From contig NZ_JADOTY010000001.1 of the NCBI RefSeq assembly GCF_015751785.1, forward strand, positions 7,130,001 to 7,194,000: a DNA stretch of 64,000 bases, in the 5' to 3' direction. The position numbers and the translations under genes were made by a program. The notes under the pieces were generated by a model, which had not been told where the DNA came from, ran no database searches, and saw only the letters and a program-made list of their open reading frames with translations. Shown piece after piece: positions 24,607-32,986 of this stretch (position 1 is the stretch's first letter; each line of letters begins with the position of its first letter). Origin of the DNA: Micromonospora vinacea. Its GTDB lineage: Bacteria; Actinomycetota; Actinomycetes; Mycobacteriales; Micromonosporaceae.

Positions 24607-26094
24607 ATGCCTTTTTCCGATCCACCGGACGCATCCCGCATCGACGTACGGACCCGGCAGACCGCCGTGCCCTGCCCGAACCCCCTGGCCGCCTACCTGG
24701 CCCTGCGCCCCATCTTCGGAGCGGCCGGCGTCTACCTGCTCGAATCGCTGTCCGGACCCGCCTCCGACCGCCGGTCGGCGACCGTGGGCTTCCAGCCGCT
24801 GCTGGAGATCTCGGTGCGCCGGGGCGCCGTGGAGGTCACCGGCGTCGCCGCCGTGCGCGACAAGGCCGTGGCGGCCGGGATCGGCACCGGCACCCTGGTC
24901 GAGACCTCCGACGGGCTGCGCCTGCCGGACGACCCCGCGCTGTGGGGCTTCGTGCGGGCCGTGCAGGCCCGCTTCGACACCGGCGGCACGCCGCAGCCGG
25001 GCCTCGGATTCCTCACCTTCCTCGGGTACGACGCGGTCCGCTACCTCGAGAAGCTGCCGTACGTCATCGAGGACCCCGACGGGCCGCCCGACGTGACGTT
25101 CGTGCTCTACCAGGGTCAGGTCCACGTCGACCTGCGGGACAACAGTGCCCGGCTGCTGGTGCACGAGTCGCCGGACTGGCCGGGGCTCGACCTGACCGCG
25201 GTCACCGCCGCGCTGACCGCCGCACCCGAGCCGGATGCCGGACTGCCGCCCGTGCCCCGCCCGCGGTCGATCAGCGACAGCACCACCGAGGACGCGTACG
25301 TCGCCGATGTCGCCCGCTGCCTCCACCACATCGGGGTGGGCGACATCTACCAGATCCAGATCGGCCACGAACTGTGCATCGAGAGCGACGTGGACGAGCT
25401 GACGATCTACCGGCGGCTGCGGCAGCGCAATCCGTCGCCGTACATGTGCCTGCTCCCGATCGCCGGACGTACCCTGATCGGCTCCAGCCCCGAGCTGTTC
25501 GTCCGGGTCGAGGGCGACGCGATCGCCATGCGCCCGATCGCCGGCACCACCTCGCGCGGCGCGGACGAGGTCGAGAACGAGCGGCGGGTGGCCGCGCTGC
25601 GCGCCGACGACAAGGAGATCGCCGAGCACGTCATGCTCGTCGACCTGTGCCGCAACGACCTCGGCCGGATCTGCCGCGCCGACACCGTCGAGGTCGACGA
25701 GATGATGGTGGTCGAGGACTTCTCGCACGTCTTCCACCTGGTCTCCAACGTCACCGGGCGGCTCGAGCCGGACACCGACGCGTACGACGTGATCACCGCG
25801 ACGTTCCCGGCCGGCACCATGACCGGCGCCCCCAAGATCCGCGCCATGGAGATCATCGAGGCGACCGAGTCGAGCCGCCGCGGCCTGTACGCCGGCGCGT
25901 TCGGCCACATCGACTTCTCCGGCGAGATGGTGCTGGCGCTGTCCATCCGCGCCGTCGTCGGCGACGGCACGGGATACCGCACCCGGGCCTCGGCCGGGGT
26001 GGTCGCCGACTCCGTCCCGAGCCGCGAATGGCGCGAGACGCTGGCCAAGATGAGCGCGGCGGTCTGGGCCGTCACGGGCGAGGAGCTGCTGTGA
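24607..26094 (+). CDS. Anthranilate synthase component I (TrpE-like), cluster copy
   Basis: 495 residues from ATG 24607 (GGAGAG upstream). Chorismate-utilising enzyme motifs: GDIYQIQIGHELCIES, LIGSSPELFVRVEG, MRPIAGTTSRGADEVEN, LVDLCRNDLGRICR and FPAGTMTGAPKIRAMEIIE. PIAGT has Ala where aminodeoxychorismate synthase (PabB) has the nucleophilic Lys of PIKGT, so ammonia addition to give anthranilate (or ADIC) is favoured over PABA synthesis. It overlaps the glutaminase gene by 4 bp (GTGA). Probable role: supplies anthranilate or 2-amino-2-deoxyisochorismate to the pathway, separate from the primary trp genes. Confidence 0.88.
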   Translation: MPFSDPPDASRIDVRTRQTAVPCPNPLAAYLALRPIFGAAGVYLLESLSGPASDRRSATVGFQPLLEISVRRGAVEVTGVAAVRDKAVAAGIGTGTLVETSDGLRLPDDPALWGFVRAVQARFDTGGTPQPGLGFLTFLGYDAVRYLEKLPYVIEDPDGPPDVTFVLYQGQVHVDLRDNSARLLVHESPDWPGLDLTAVTAALTAAPEPDAGLPPVPRPRSISDSTTEDAYVADVARCLHHIGVGDIYQIQIGHELCIESDVDELTIYRRLRQRNPSPYMCLLPIAGRTLIGSSPELFVRVEGDAIAMRPIAGTTSRGADEVENERRVAALRADDKEIAEHVMLVDLCRNDLGRICRADTVEVDEMMVVEDFSHVFHLVSNVTGRLEPDTDAYDVITATFPAGTMTGAPKIRAMEIIEATESSRRGLYAGAFGHIDFSGEMVLALSIRAVVGDGTGYRTRASAGVVADSVPSREWRETLAKMSAAVWAVTGEELL

Positions 26095-26690
26095 AGACCA
26101 TCGTCGTGGACGCGTACGACAGCTTCGTCTACATCATCCACCAGTATCTGCGCAGCCTCGGCGCGCAACCGCTCGTGTTACGCAGCGACGAGGCCGGCCC
26201 GGACCGGATCGCCGCCGAGGCCCCCGACCTGCTGGTGCTCGGCCCCGGCCCCGGCCACCCGGTCGAATCCGGACACGTCGAGCTGGTCACCACGTTCGCC
26301 GGCCGGATCCCCATGTTCGGCGTCTGTCTCGGCCATCAGGCGATCGGCACCGCGTTCGGCGGCACGGTCCGCCCCGCCAAGCACCTGATGCACGGCAAGA
26401 CCAGCCGGATCATGCACGACGGACGGGGTTGCTTCGCCGCGCAGCCGCAGCTGTTCGCGGCCACCCGCTACCACTCGCTGATCGTCGAGGAGGACACCGT
26501 CCCGGACTGCCTGGAGATCAGCGCCCGCGCCGAGGACGACGGCTACGTGATGGGATTGCGCCACCGCGACTTGCCGATCGAGTCGGTCCAGTTCCACCCG
26601 GAGAGCATCTGCACCGCAAGTGGGCTGAACGTGTTCCGGTCCTTCATCGACCGGCACCTGCCCGGCGAGCGCCGGCCGGAGCGGGCCTGA
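26091..26690 (+). CDS. Glutamine amidotransferase (TrpG/PabA-like), cluster copy
   Basis: 199 residues from GTG 26091. Class I amidotransferase triad: Cys in FGVCLGHQAIG (about residue 79), His and Glu in VQFHPES. The oxyanion motif is LVLGPGPGHP. It delivers ammonia to the TrpE-like partner with which it overlaps. Residue 30 is encoded by TTA (26178-26180), the rarest Leu codon in high-GC actinobacteria and read by the bldA tRNA in streptomycetes; I noticed no other TTA codon in this operon. Confidence 0.92.
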   Translation: MKTIVVDAYDSFVYIIHQYLRSLGAQPLVLRSDEAGPDRIAAEAPDLLVLGPGPGHPVESGHVELVTTFAGRIPMFGVCLGHQAIGTAFGGTVRPAKHLMHGKTSRIMHDGRGCFAAQPQLFAATRYHSLIVEEDTVPDCLEISARAEDDGYVMGLRHRDLPIESVQFHPESICTASGLNVFRSFIDRHLPGERRPERA

Positions 26691-26691
26691 C

Positions 26692-27333
26692 ATGGGCGCT
26701 GAACCCACGGTCGTCGCGATCAACGGCTCGGAGCGGATCGGTGGCAACACCGCAGAGGTGCTCGGCTACGCGGCCGCCCGCTTCGCCGCCCGCGGCGTGC
26801 GCCTCGACGTGGTCGAGCTGGCCCGAACCGACTTCACCGCCTGCGGGCCGTGCGGCGAGTGCAACACCCGGACCGAGACGTGCCGGCAGGCCGACGACAT
26901 GCCCGGGATCGTCCGCCGGATGATCGCCGCCGACGGCATCATCTACGCCACCCCGGTGCACGGCTTCGGCACCGCCAGCCTCATGCAACAGTTCATCGAG
27001 CGGGCCGGCGTCGGCTATCTGCGCTTCGCCCGGCCTCTGACCAACAAGGTCGGCGGGGTCGTCGTGGTCGGCCGCCGCTACTCGCACGTCGACGTGCACG
27101 CCCAACTGCTGCACAACGTGATGCTCAACCGGATGCTGCTGGTCGGCAGCGGCTTCCCGGCGGTCGTGCACGCCGGCGACCGCGGCGAGGCCCTCGCCGA
27201 CCGGGAGGGCGTCGACGCGGTGACCCGCCTCGTCGACCGGATGACCGACATGATCCACCTGCTGCACGAGCACCGCCGGATGACCGGGCACGACCTGCCG
27301 GTGCCGGGCAGCAACGAGCGGGTGCTGCGATGA
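26692..27333 (+). CDS. NADPH-dependent FMN reductase / flavodoxin-family flavoprotein
   Basis: 213 residues. Flavodoxin-like fold: VVAINGSERIGGNTAEVLGYA is the FMN phosphate-binding loop and GIIYATPVHGFGTASLMQQF is the second flavin loop. A Cys-rich insert (TACGPCGECNTRTETC, about residues 44-59) matches iron-sulfur flavoprotein-like or multimeric flavodoxin relatives. It begins 1 bp after the TrpG stop. It could reduce a ring double bond or supply reduced flavin; substrate unknown. Confidence 0.82.
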   Translation: MGAEPTVVAINGSERIGGNTAEVLGYAAARFAARGVRLDVVELARTDFTACGPCGECNTRTETCRQADDMPGIVRRMIAADGIIYATPVHGFGTASLMQQFIERAGVGYLRFARPLTNKVGGVVVVGRRYSHVDVHAQLLHNVMLNRMLLVGSGFPAVVHAGDRGEALADREGVDAVTRLVDRMTDMIHLLHEHRRMTGHDLPVPGSNERVLR

Positions 27334-28031
27334 GTCGGCTCGCCGTGGTGACCGGATCCTCCGGTGCGATCGGCGCCGCCACCTGCGAGCACCTGGCCGC
27401 CGCCGGATACACGGTGGCCGGTCTGGACCTGCGCCCGCCCGCACCCGGCGCCACGCACCGGCACCTGAGCGTCGATCTCGGCAACCCGCGCGCGGTCACC
27501 GCCGCGTTCGAGCGGGCCGCCGGGATGGGCCGGCTCGCCGTGCTGGTCAACAACGCCGGCGTCTACCTGGCCCGGGATTTCCTCGACACCACCCCCGAGG
27601 AGCTGGACCTGGTGCTCGCCGGCAACGTCAAGAGCGCCTTCCACTGCGCGCAGGCGTTCACCCGCCGGATCGCCGCGACCGGCGGCGGCGAACCCGCCGC
27701 GATCGTCAACGTCGCCTCGATCAGCGGGCGCAGCGGCAGCCCGGACGCCGCGTACGGCGCCTCCAAAGGCGCCGTCATCGCTCTCACCCGCAGCCTCGCC
27801 GGAGTCCTGGCCCGTTACCAGATCCGGGTCAACGCGGTCGCCCCCGGCATCGTGCACAGCGAGATGTCCGACCGCATCCCCGCGGACCGGCGCAGGCACT
27901 ACCTGGACGACATCCCCCTGGGCCGGTTCGCCCAGCCCGCCGAGATCGCCGCCGTCATCGCCATGCTCGCGTCGCCGGCCGCCGCCTACATGACCGGCGC
28001 CGTCGTCGACGTCAACGGCGGCCTGCACTGA
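27330..28031 (+). CDS. SDR-family dehydrogenase of the cluster
   Basis: 233 residues. Complete classical SDR features: TGSSGAIG cofactor loop, NNAGVY, catalytic Ser in VASISGRSG, YGASK with Tyr and Lys, and PGIVHSEM. Overlaps the flavoprotein gene by 4 bp (ATGA). Comparable SDRs oxidise the dihydrodiol-type ring in 3-hydroxyanthranilate routes or the C7 alcohol in bacilysin (BacC); either fits a chorismate/prephenate-derived intermediate here. Confidence 0.85.
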   Translation: MSRLAVVTGSSGAIGAATCEHLAAAGYTVAGLDLRPPAPGATHRHLSVDLGNPRAVTAAFERAAGMGRLAVLVNNAGVYLARDFLDTTPEELDLVLAGNVKSAFHCAQAFTRRIAATGGGEPAAIVNVASISGRSGSPDAAYGASKGAVIALTRSLAGVLARYQIRVNAVAPGIVHSEMSDRIPADRRRHYLDDIPLGRFAQPAEIAAVIAMLASPAAAYMTGAVVDVNGGLH

Positions 28032-28067
28032 TCCACCCCTGAGAGACGAGAGAAGGCACCGACCCCT

Positions 28068-29483
28068 ATGTGGCTGCCCACCGACCCGCGTTACCGCGAC
28101 TTCCTCACCGAATACCTCGACGTCTGCGACCGCTACTACGCCGACACCATGACCGCGGCCGACTGGTGCGCCTGGTACGACCGCCGCCTCGCCGTCGTCC
28201 TCGCGCACACCCAGCGCAAGTCCCCGTTCTACCGCCGCCACCTGGCCGGCGTCGACCCGGCCACGACCACCACTGCCACCCTCGCCGGCCTGCCCTTCAC
28301 CACAAAGGCGGACCTGCGCCGGGAGATGTTCGACGTGCTCAGCGGCGACATCACCGAGGGCACCTTCTTCTACGAGACCACCGGCACCACCGGCCGCGCC
28401 ACCCCCTGCCCGCGCGACGGCAAGGAGGTGATCGCCAGCAACTACCACGTCACCGAGAGCTGGCGCAGCATCTTCCGGCACCACTTCGGTGACCGCCGCC
28501 CGGCGATCGGCCTGATGGGACCCACCGAGGTGCACTCGTTCGGCGACACCCTCGGCGACGTCGCCCGCAACGTCGGCTCCTGCAACGCCAAGATCTGGCC
28601 GTACTCGCCGGTCATCGGGTTCGAGAAGGCCCTGCAGCTGATGAAGGATCTGCGGCTGGAGGTGGTCGTCTGCACCCCGGGCGTCTGCCTCAACCTGGCC
28701 AAGGCCGCCCGGCACTACGGGTACGACCTGGCCAAGGACTTCGACGTGAAACTGTTCTTCCTCACCGGCGAGATGTGCACCCCGGCCCTGGCCGCCAACA
28801 TCGACTCGGTCTGGGGCGTCGACACCTACAACATCCTGTACGGCTCGCAGGAAGCCTTCGTCATCGGCACCGCCTGCAGGAACAAGAACATGCACCTGTC
28901 CGCGCCGAACTACGTCGCCGAGCTGATCGACCCGGACAGCGGTGACGTGCTCGGCAGCACCGGCACCGGCGAGCTCTGCGTCACCACCCTGATCGACGGC
29001 CTCAAACCGCTGGTCCGCTACCGCACCGGCGACCTGGTCCGGCTCGGCCGGGACACCTGCGACTGCGAGCTGAAGGGCCCGCGGCTGGACGTCGTCGGCC
29101 GGGTCCTGGACCGCATCGAACTGGGCCGCGGTCGACACCTCGCCGCCGAACTGGAGGAGGCCGTCCTGCACGGCGTCCGCGACTGCCTCGGCTTCCAGAT
29201 CGTCATCGATGCCGACGCGGACGGCGACCGGGTCACCGTCCGGCTCGACCTGATCGACGGCGGCGGCAACCCGGACGAGGTCCGGGCCGGTGTGGTCGGG
29301 CGCTTCGCCAACCGCTTCGGGGTGCCCGCCACCGTCGAGATCGTCGGCGAACTGGACCAGATCGTCAGCACCGGCGCGTTCGTCAGCTGGAAGGCCGCCC
29401 GCATCCAGGACCGGCGCACCGCCCCGGACCACGAGACGGAGGTCGCGATGGCGATGGCCGCCCGGCGGGGGTACACGACGTGA
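28068..29483 (+). CDS. PaaK-like adenylate-forming enzyme (aryl-CoA/AMP ligase)
   Basis: 471 residues. The N-terminal HTQRKSPFYRRHLAGVD and LPFTTKADLRREMF are characteristic of phenylacetate-CoA ligases. The P-loop is YETTGTTGRATPCPRD (about 104-119), a second motif is YGSQEAF, and the adenosine-binding end is YRTGDLVRLGRD; the C-terminal domain has GRVLDRIELGRG. It probably activates an aromatic or pseudo-aromatic acid, for example anthranilate or a hydroxyanthranilate. No carrier protein is encoded nearby, so transfer to CoA or directly to an amine is more likely than loading of a carrier. Preceded by AGAGAAGG. Confidence 0.85.
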   Translation: MWLPTDPRYRDFLTEYLDVCDRYYADTMTAADWCAWYDRRLAVVLAHTQRKSPFYRRHLAGVDPATTTTATLAGLPFTTKADLRREMFDVLSGDITEGTFFYETTGTTGRATPCPRDGKEVIASNYHVTESWRSIFRHHFGDRRPAIGLMGPTEVHSFGDTLGDVARNVGSCNAKIWPYSPVIGFEKALQLMKDLRLEVVVCTPGVCLNLAKAARHYGYDLAKDFDVKLFFLTGEMCTPALAANIDSVWGVDTYNILYGSQEAFVIGTACRNKNMHLSAPNYVAELIDPDSGDVLGSTGTGELCVTTLIDGLKPLVRYRTGDLVRLGRDTCDCELKGPRLDVVGRVLDRIELGRGRHLAAELEEAVLHGVRDCLGFQIVIDADADGDRVTVRLDLIDGGGNPDEVRAGVVGRFANRFGVPATVEIVGELDQIVSTGAFVSWKAARIQDRRTAPDHETEVAMAMAARRGYTT

Positions 29484-30145
29484 CGACCTTCGGCGACACC
29501 TACGCCCGCAGCCTTGAACGCTTCGGCGCCGTGCTGCGCGAGCACGGCACCCTGCGGCTGAGCACCCTCGGCCCGGCCGGGACCAGCAGCGAGTACGCCG
29601 CCGGGCATCTGCGCGAGCGGCTGCTCGCCGCCGGGTACCCCGGGCCGGAGGTCGCCCTGCACCCGACCTTCGGCGCGGTGCTCGACAGCGTCACCGGTGG
29701 GCGGTCCGAGGTGGCGCTGGTGCCCAGCGCCTACCGGGACGCGACCGCGTTCCACTGGCACCCCGCGCTGCGGTTGCTGTTCCACTTCGCCCACCCCACT
29801 CCGGCGTACGGGCTGGCCGCCCGCCAGGGGCAGGCCCCGGACCGTACCCGGCTGCGGATCTCCACCATGTCCGAGGTCTCCGTGCTCTACCCCGAGCTGT
29901 GCCCGCCCGCCCTGCGTGACCGCGCCGTCGACTGGGTCCCGGCCCGCTCGACAATGGACGCCGCCCAGGTGCTGTCCCGCGGCGACGCCGACCTCGCGCT
30001 TACCAACGATCACGGCCGCCACGCCCACGACCTGCACTGGCTCGCCCGGCGACCCGGCGCGCAGATCGTCTGGCTGCTGTTCACCTCCCTGCCCCTGAAC
30101 ACCCCGCCCGCCGCACCCGCATCCACCGACGAGGACGAGCGATGA
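29480..30145 (+). CDS. BacA-like prephenate decarboxylase
   Basis: 221 residues from GTG 29480, overlapping the ligase stop. It follows the single-domain BacA/AerD/SalX pattern, with no ACT domain: STLGPAGTSSEYAAGHLRE near residue 28, ALHPTFGAVLDSV, VALVPSAYRDATAFH, LLFHFAHPTPAYGLAARQG, and DLALTNDHGRHAHDLHWL. These enzymes take prephenate, remove carbon dioxide without aromatising, and give dihydro-hydroxyphenylpyruvate precursors of dihydrophenylalanine or tetrahydrotyrosine-type amino acids. This is the strongest hint that the product contains a non-aromatic six-ring amino acid unit. Confidence 0.82.
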   Translation: MTTFGDTYARSLERFGAVLREHGTLRLSTLGPAGTSSEYAAGHLRERLLAAGYPGPEVALHPTFGAVLDSVTGGRSEVALVPSAYRDATAFHWHPALRLLFHFAHPTPAYGLAARQGQAPDRTRLRISTMSEVSVLYPELCPPALRDRAVDWVPARSTMDAAQVLSRGDADLALTNDHGRHAHDLHWLARRPGAQIVWLLFTSLPLNTPPAAPASTDEDER

Positions 30146-31425
30146 CCACACCCGCCACGCGCCCGCTGTTGCTGCACGACGTCACCGTCCAGGAGGGGCT
30201 CGGCCGCGCCTCGGTGCCCGGCCGCTCGATCCTGATCCGCGGCGACCGGATCGAGGCGGTCATGCCGGTGGGCGACGCGCCCGCCGGCTCGCCCGACGTG
30301 GACGTGCGCGTGCTGACCGGCCGGACCGTGCTGCCCGGCATGACCCTCGGGCACACGCACGTCGCCTACCACAACGTGGTCACCGCCCGGGACACCATGT
30401 TCAAGTACTCGCTGCCTGAGATCACCCTGATCGCCGCCGCGAACGCCGAGCGGCTGCTCCAGCTCGGCTACACCGCCATGGTCGGCGCCGGCTCGGTCGC
30501 CGGCATCGACATGGCCCTCAAACGCGCCATCGCCGAGGGCCGGATCACCGGCCCTCGGGTCACCGCGTGCAGCCGCGACCTGATGGTCTCCGCGCCGCCT
30601 GACCGCCGCGATCCCGCGGTCGCCCGGCGCATCCCGGTCGAGCTGATGCCGGTCGTCGACTCCGCCGCCGAGATGGTCGAGCGCACCGACAAGGAGATCG
30701 ACGAGGGCGCCGAGATCATCAAGACGTTCTCGTCCGGCGACGACACCTACCCGAACGCGAAGAGCAAGGAGCTGCTCTACACCCTCGACGAGCTGCGCGC
30801 GGTCGTCGAGAAGGCGCACGCCCGGGGCGTCCGGGTCCGGGCACACTCCCGTGGCATCGACGGCATCCGCAACGCGATCAACGCTGGCGTCGACGTGATC
30901 GACCACGCCTCGTACGCCGACGAGGATTGCCTGGAGCAGATCGCCGAGCGCGGCATCTTCGTCGTCCCCAGCCTGTATCAGCCGCGGCAACTGCTGCTCT
31001 TCGGCGAGCAGCACGGCAAGAGCTCGGAGTACCTGGAGAAGCTGGAGTTCCAGGACGAGATCGACAACACGCTCTGGCTACTGCCGCGTGCCCAGGAGCT
31101 GGGCATCCGCCTGGTCCCCGGCGACGACTTCGGTTTCGCCTGGACCCCGCACGGCACCTACAACGACGAGCTGCGCGTCTACGTCGAGGTGGCCGGCATC
31201 CCCGCCCCCACCGTGCTGAGCTGGGCCACCGCCAACGGCGCGGCCCTGGCCGGCCGCGGCGACGACGCCGGGGTGGTCGCACCCGGGCGCCTCGCCGACC
31301 TGGTCGTCACCGACGGCGACCCGGCCGCCGAAATCACCGTCCTGGGTGACCCTGACCGCATCGAGATGGTGCTGCTCGGCGGCGAGATCAAGCGGGACGC
31401 GGTACGCGTGCCGGTGGCGGCCTGA
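30142..31425 (+). CDS. Amidohydrolase-superfamily metal hydrolase
   Basis: 427 residues. All metal ligands of a binuclear amidohydrolase are visible: LGHTHV (HxH), the bridging Lys in EIIKTFSSG, His in RAHSRG and in DHASYAD, and the catalytic Asp in PGDDFG. The N- and C-terminal beta-sandwich parts are present (VTVQEGLGRASV; VVAPGRLADLVVTDGDPA). It resembles prolidase-like and imidazolonepropionase-like members. Related enzymes close the benzoxazole ring in nataxazole/caboxamycin-type pathways together with an acyl ligase, and such a ligase is encoded two genes upstream. Substrate unproven. Confidence 0.85.
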   Translation: MTTPATRPLLLHDVTVQEGLGRASVPGRSILIRGDRIEAVMPVGDAPAGSPDVDVRVLTGRTVLPGMTLGHTHVAYHNVVTARDTMFKYSLPEITLIAAANAERLLQLGYTAMVGAGSVAGIDMALKRAIAEGRITGPRVTACSRDLMVSAPPDRRDPAVARRIPVELMPVVDSAAEMVERTDKEIDEGAEIIKTFSSGDDTYPNAKSKELLYTLDELRAVVEKAHARGVRVRAHSRGIDGIRNAINAGVDVIDHASYADEDCLEQIAERGIFVVPSLYQPRQLLLFGEQHGKSSEYLEKLEFQDEIDNTLWLLPRAQELGIRLVPGDDFGFAWTPHGTYNDELRVYVEVAGIPAPTVLSWATANGAALAGRGDDAGVVAPGRLADLVVTDGDPAAEITVLGDPDRIEMVLLGGEIKRDAVRVPVAA

Positions 31426-31426
31426 G

Positions 31427-32596
31427 ATGCGCCGGGTCTACCTGCTCGCGCTCGGGTCGTTCGCGATCGGCACCGACACGTTCGTGACCGCCGGCGTGCT
31501 CCCGGCCATCTCCGGCGACCTGCACGTCTCGGTCGCCGCGGCGGGGCAGCTGGTCACCATCTTCGCGGTGGCGTTCGCCGTCTTCGCGCCGCTCGCGGCT
31601 GCCCTGCTCGCCGGGGTGCCGCGCCGTACCCTGCTGCTGGCCGCGCTCGGCCTGTTCGCGGCGGCCAACCTGCTCTCCGCGCTCGCGCCCGACTTCACGG
31701 TCCTGCTGCTGACCCGGGTGCTGGCCGCAGCTGGGGCGGCCGCGTACACGCCGACCGCGGCCGCCGGCGCCGCCGCGCTTGTCGAGCCGGAACGCCGCGG
31801 GCGTGCGCTGGCCGTCGTGCTCGGCGGCATCACCGCCGCGACGGTGCTGGGGGTGCCGATCACCGCGTACGTCGGCATGCAGCTTGCCTGGCGGGCGACC
31901 TTCCTGGTGGTCGCCGGGCTGGCCGTGCTCGCGCTTGTCGCCCTGGCCGTTGTCCTGCCGGCGGTCCCGGCGCCACCGCCTGCGGGGCTGCGCGCCCGCC
32001 TCGCCGTCCTCGCCCACCCGCAGGTGCTGCTCGCGATCCTGACCACGGTCCTCTACTACGTCGGCGGCTTCGTGGTCTACACCTACCTGGCGCCCGCCCT
32101 GTCCGGCGGCACCGCCGTGACCGCCGCGGCGCTCGCCGGGTTCCTCCTGGTCTTCGGCGTCGCCGGACTGATCGGTAACGCCCTCGGCGGACGGCTCACC
32201 GACCGGGCCGGCGCGGCCCCGGTGCTGCTCGGCGGCCTGGCCGTGTTCGCCGCGGCCCTGCTGCTGTTCCCGGCCGCCATCGGATCGGTCGCGGGCACCA
32301 CAGTGGTCCTGGCCGTCTGGGGCGTGTCGGCCTGGGCGCTGACCGTGCCGCAACAGCACCGGCTGATGGCATTCGCACCCGGAGCCCCGGCCGTCGCGAT
32401 CGGGCTGAACAGCTCGGCCACCTTCCTGGGGATCGGACTGTCCGGCCTGGTCGGCGGCGTCGCTCTGGACACGATCGCCGCGCCTTCGCTGGGATACCTC
32501 GGCGGGGCGCTTGTGGTGGCCGCCCTCGGCGTGGCCGCGCTGCAGACGGTGACGAGCCGCCGCGTCGCGGTTCGGGCCGCACCGATGCGGGCATGA
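31427..32596 (+). CDS. Second MFS transporter (DHA1/AraJ type)
   Basis: 389 residues from ATG 31427, 1 bp after the amidohydrolase stop. It starts directly in the first membrane helix (YLLALGSFAIGTDTFVTAGV), with about 12 helices and the family-typical TRVLAAAGAAAYTPTAAAG. This belongs to the drug:proton antiporter-1 group of exporters. Two exporters in one cluster may serve product and intermediate, or product and shunt compound. Confidence 0.86.
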   Translation: MRRVYLLALGSFAIGTDTFVTAGVLPAISGDLHVSVAAAGQLVTIFAVAFAVFAPLAAALLAGVPRRTLLLAALGLFAAANLLSALAPDFTVLLLTRVLAAAGAAAYTPTAAAGAAALVEPERRGRALAVVLGGITAATVLGVPITAYVGMQLAWRATFLVVAGLAVLALVALAVVLPAVPAPPPAGLRARLAVLAHPQVLLAILTTVLYYVGGFVVYTYLAPALSGGTAVTAAALAGFLLVFGVAGLIGNALGGRLTDRAGAAPVLLGGLAVFAAALLLFPAAIGSVAGTTVVLAVWGVSAWALTVPQQHRLMAFAPGAPAVAIGLNSSATFLGIGLSGLVGGVALDTIAAPSLGYLGGALVVAALGVAALQTVTSRRVAVRAAPMRA

Positions 32597-32612
32597 CGCG
32601 GTGCCGCAGCGA

Positions 32613-32909
32613 TCAGTCGCCGGAGACGCGATGATGCTCGACGGTCTCCATGTCGATGAACGCCTGGATCATGCCGCGGTAGATCCGCTCGATCAGGTCC
32701 GGGTCCGCGCCGGCCGCACCGGCCAGGGCCCGCACCCGGGCCACCACCTGCGCCACCCGCTCCGGCGCCCGCACCGCCTGCCGGTCGCTCTTGAGCGGGG
32801 CGGCCTGCCGGACCAGGTCCGCGCGCCGAGCGAGAAGGCCGACGATCTCGGCGTCCAGTTCGTCGATAGCGGTGCGGATGCCGGCCAGCGCCGGCTCGGT
32901 GTCTGCCAT
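32613..32909 (-). CDS. Chorismate mutase (AroQ type), encoded opposite to the operon
   Basis: 98 residues from ATG 32909 (an upstream in-frame start at 32933 is possible). Helical AroQ pattern: IRTAIDELDAEIVGLLARRADLV, the active-site Lys and Arg in LKSDRQAVRAPERV, and IERIYRGMIQAFIDMETVE. It turns chorismate into prephenate, the substrate of the BacA-like enzyme. It is the only cluster gene on the minus strand besides the regulator; it converges with the MFS gene (16 bp apart) and is divergent from the lyase-like gene, so it has its own promoter in 32910-32986. Confidence 0.85.
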   Translation of the reverse strand: MADTEPALAGIRTAIDELDAEIVGLLARRADLVRQAAPLKSDRQAVRAPERVAQVVARVRALAGAAGADPDLIERIYRGMIQAFIDMETVEHHRVSGD

Positions 32910-32986
32910 GCCGGAAATCTTCGCACGAGCCACCGGATGCCCGGTTCGCTGTCATCCGGGCCGCTGACACACGGGAGGAGGGGCCG

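Noticed and set aside
24607..26690. Reading of the TrpE/TrpG-like pair as aminodeoxychorismate synthase (PabB/PabA)
   Set aside because: The TrpE-like protein has PIAGT with Ala at the position of the nucleophilic Lys of PabB, so anthranilate or ADIC formation is favoured.
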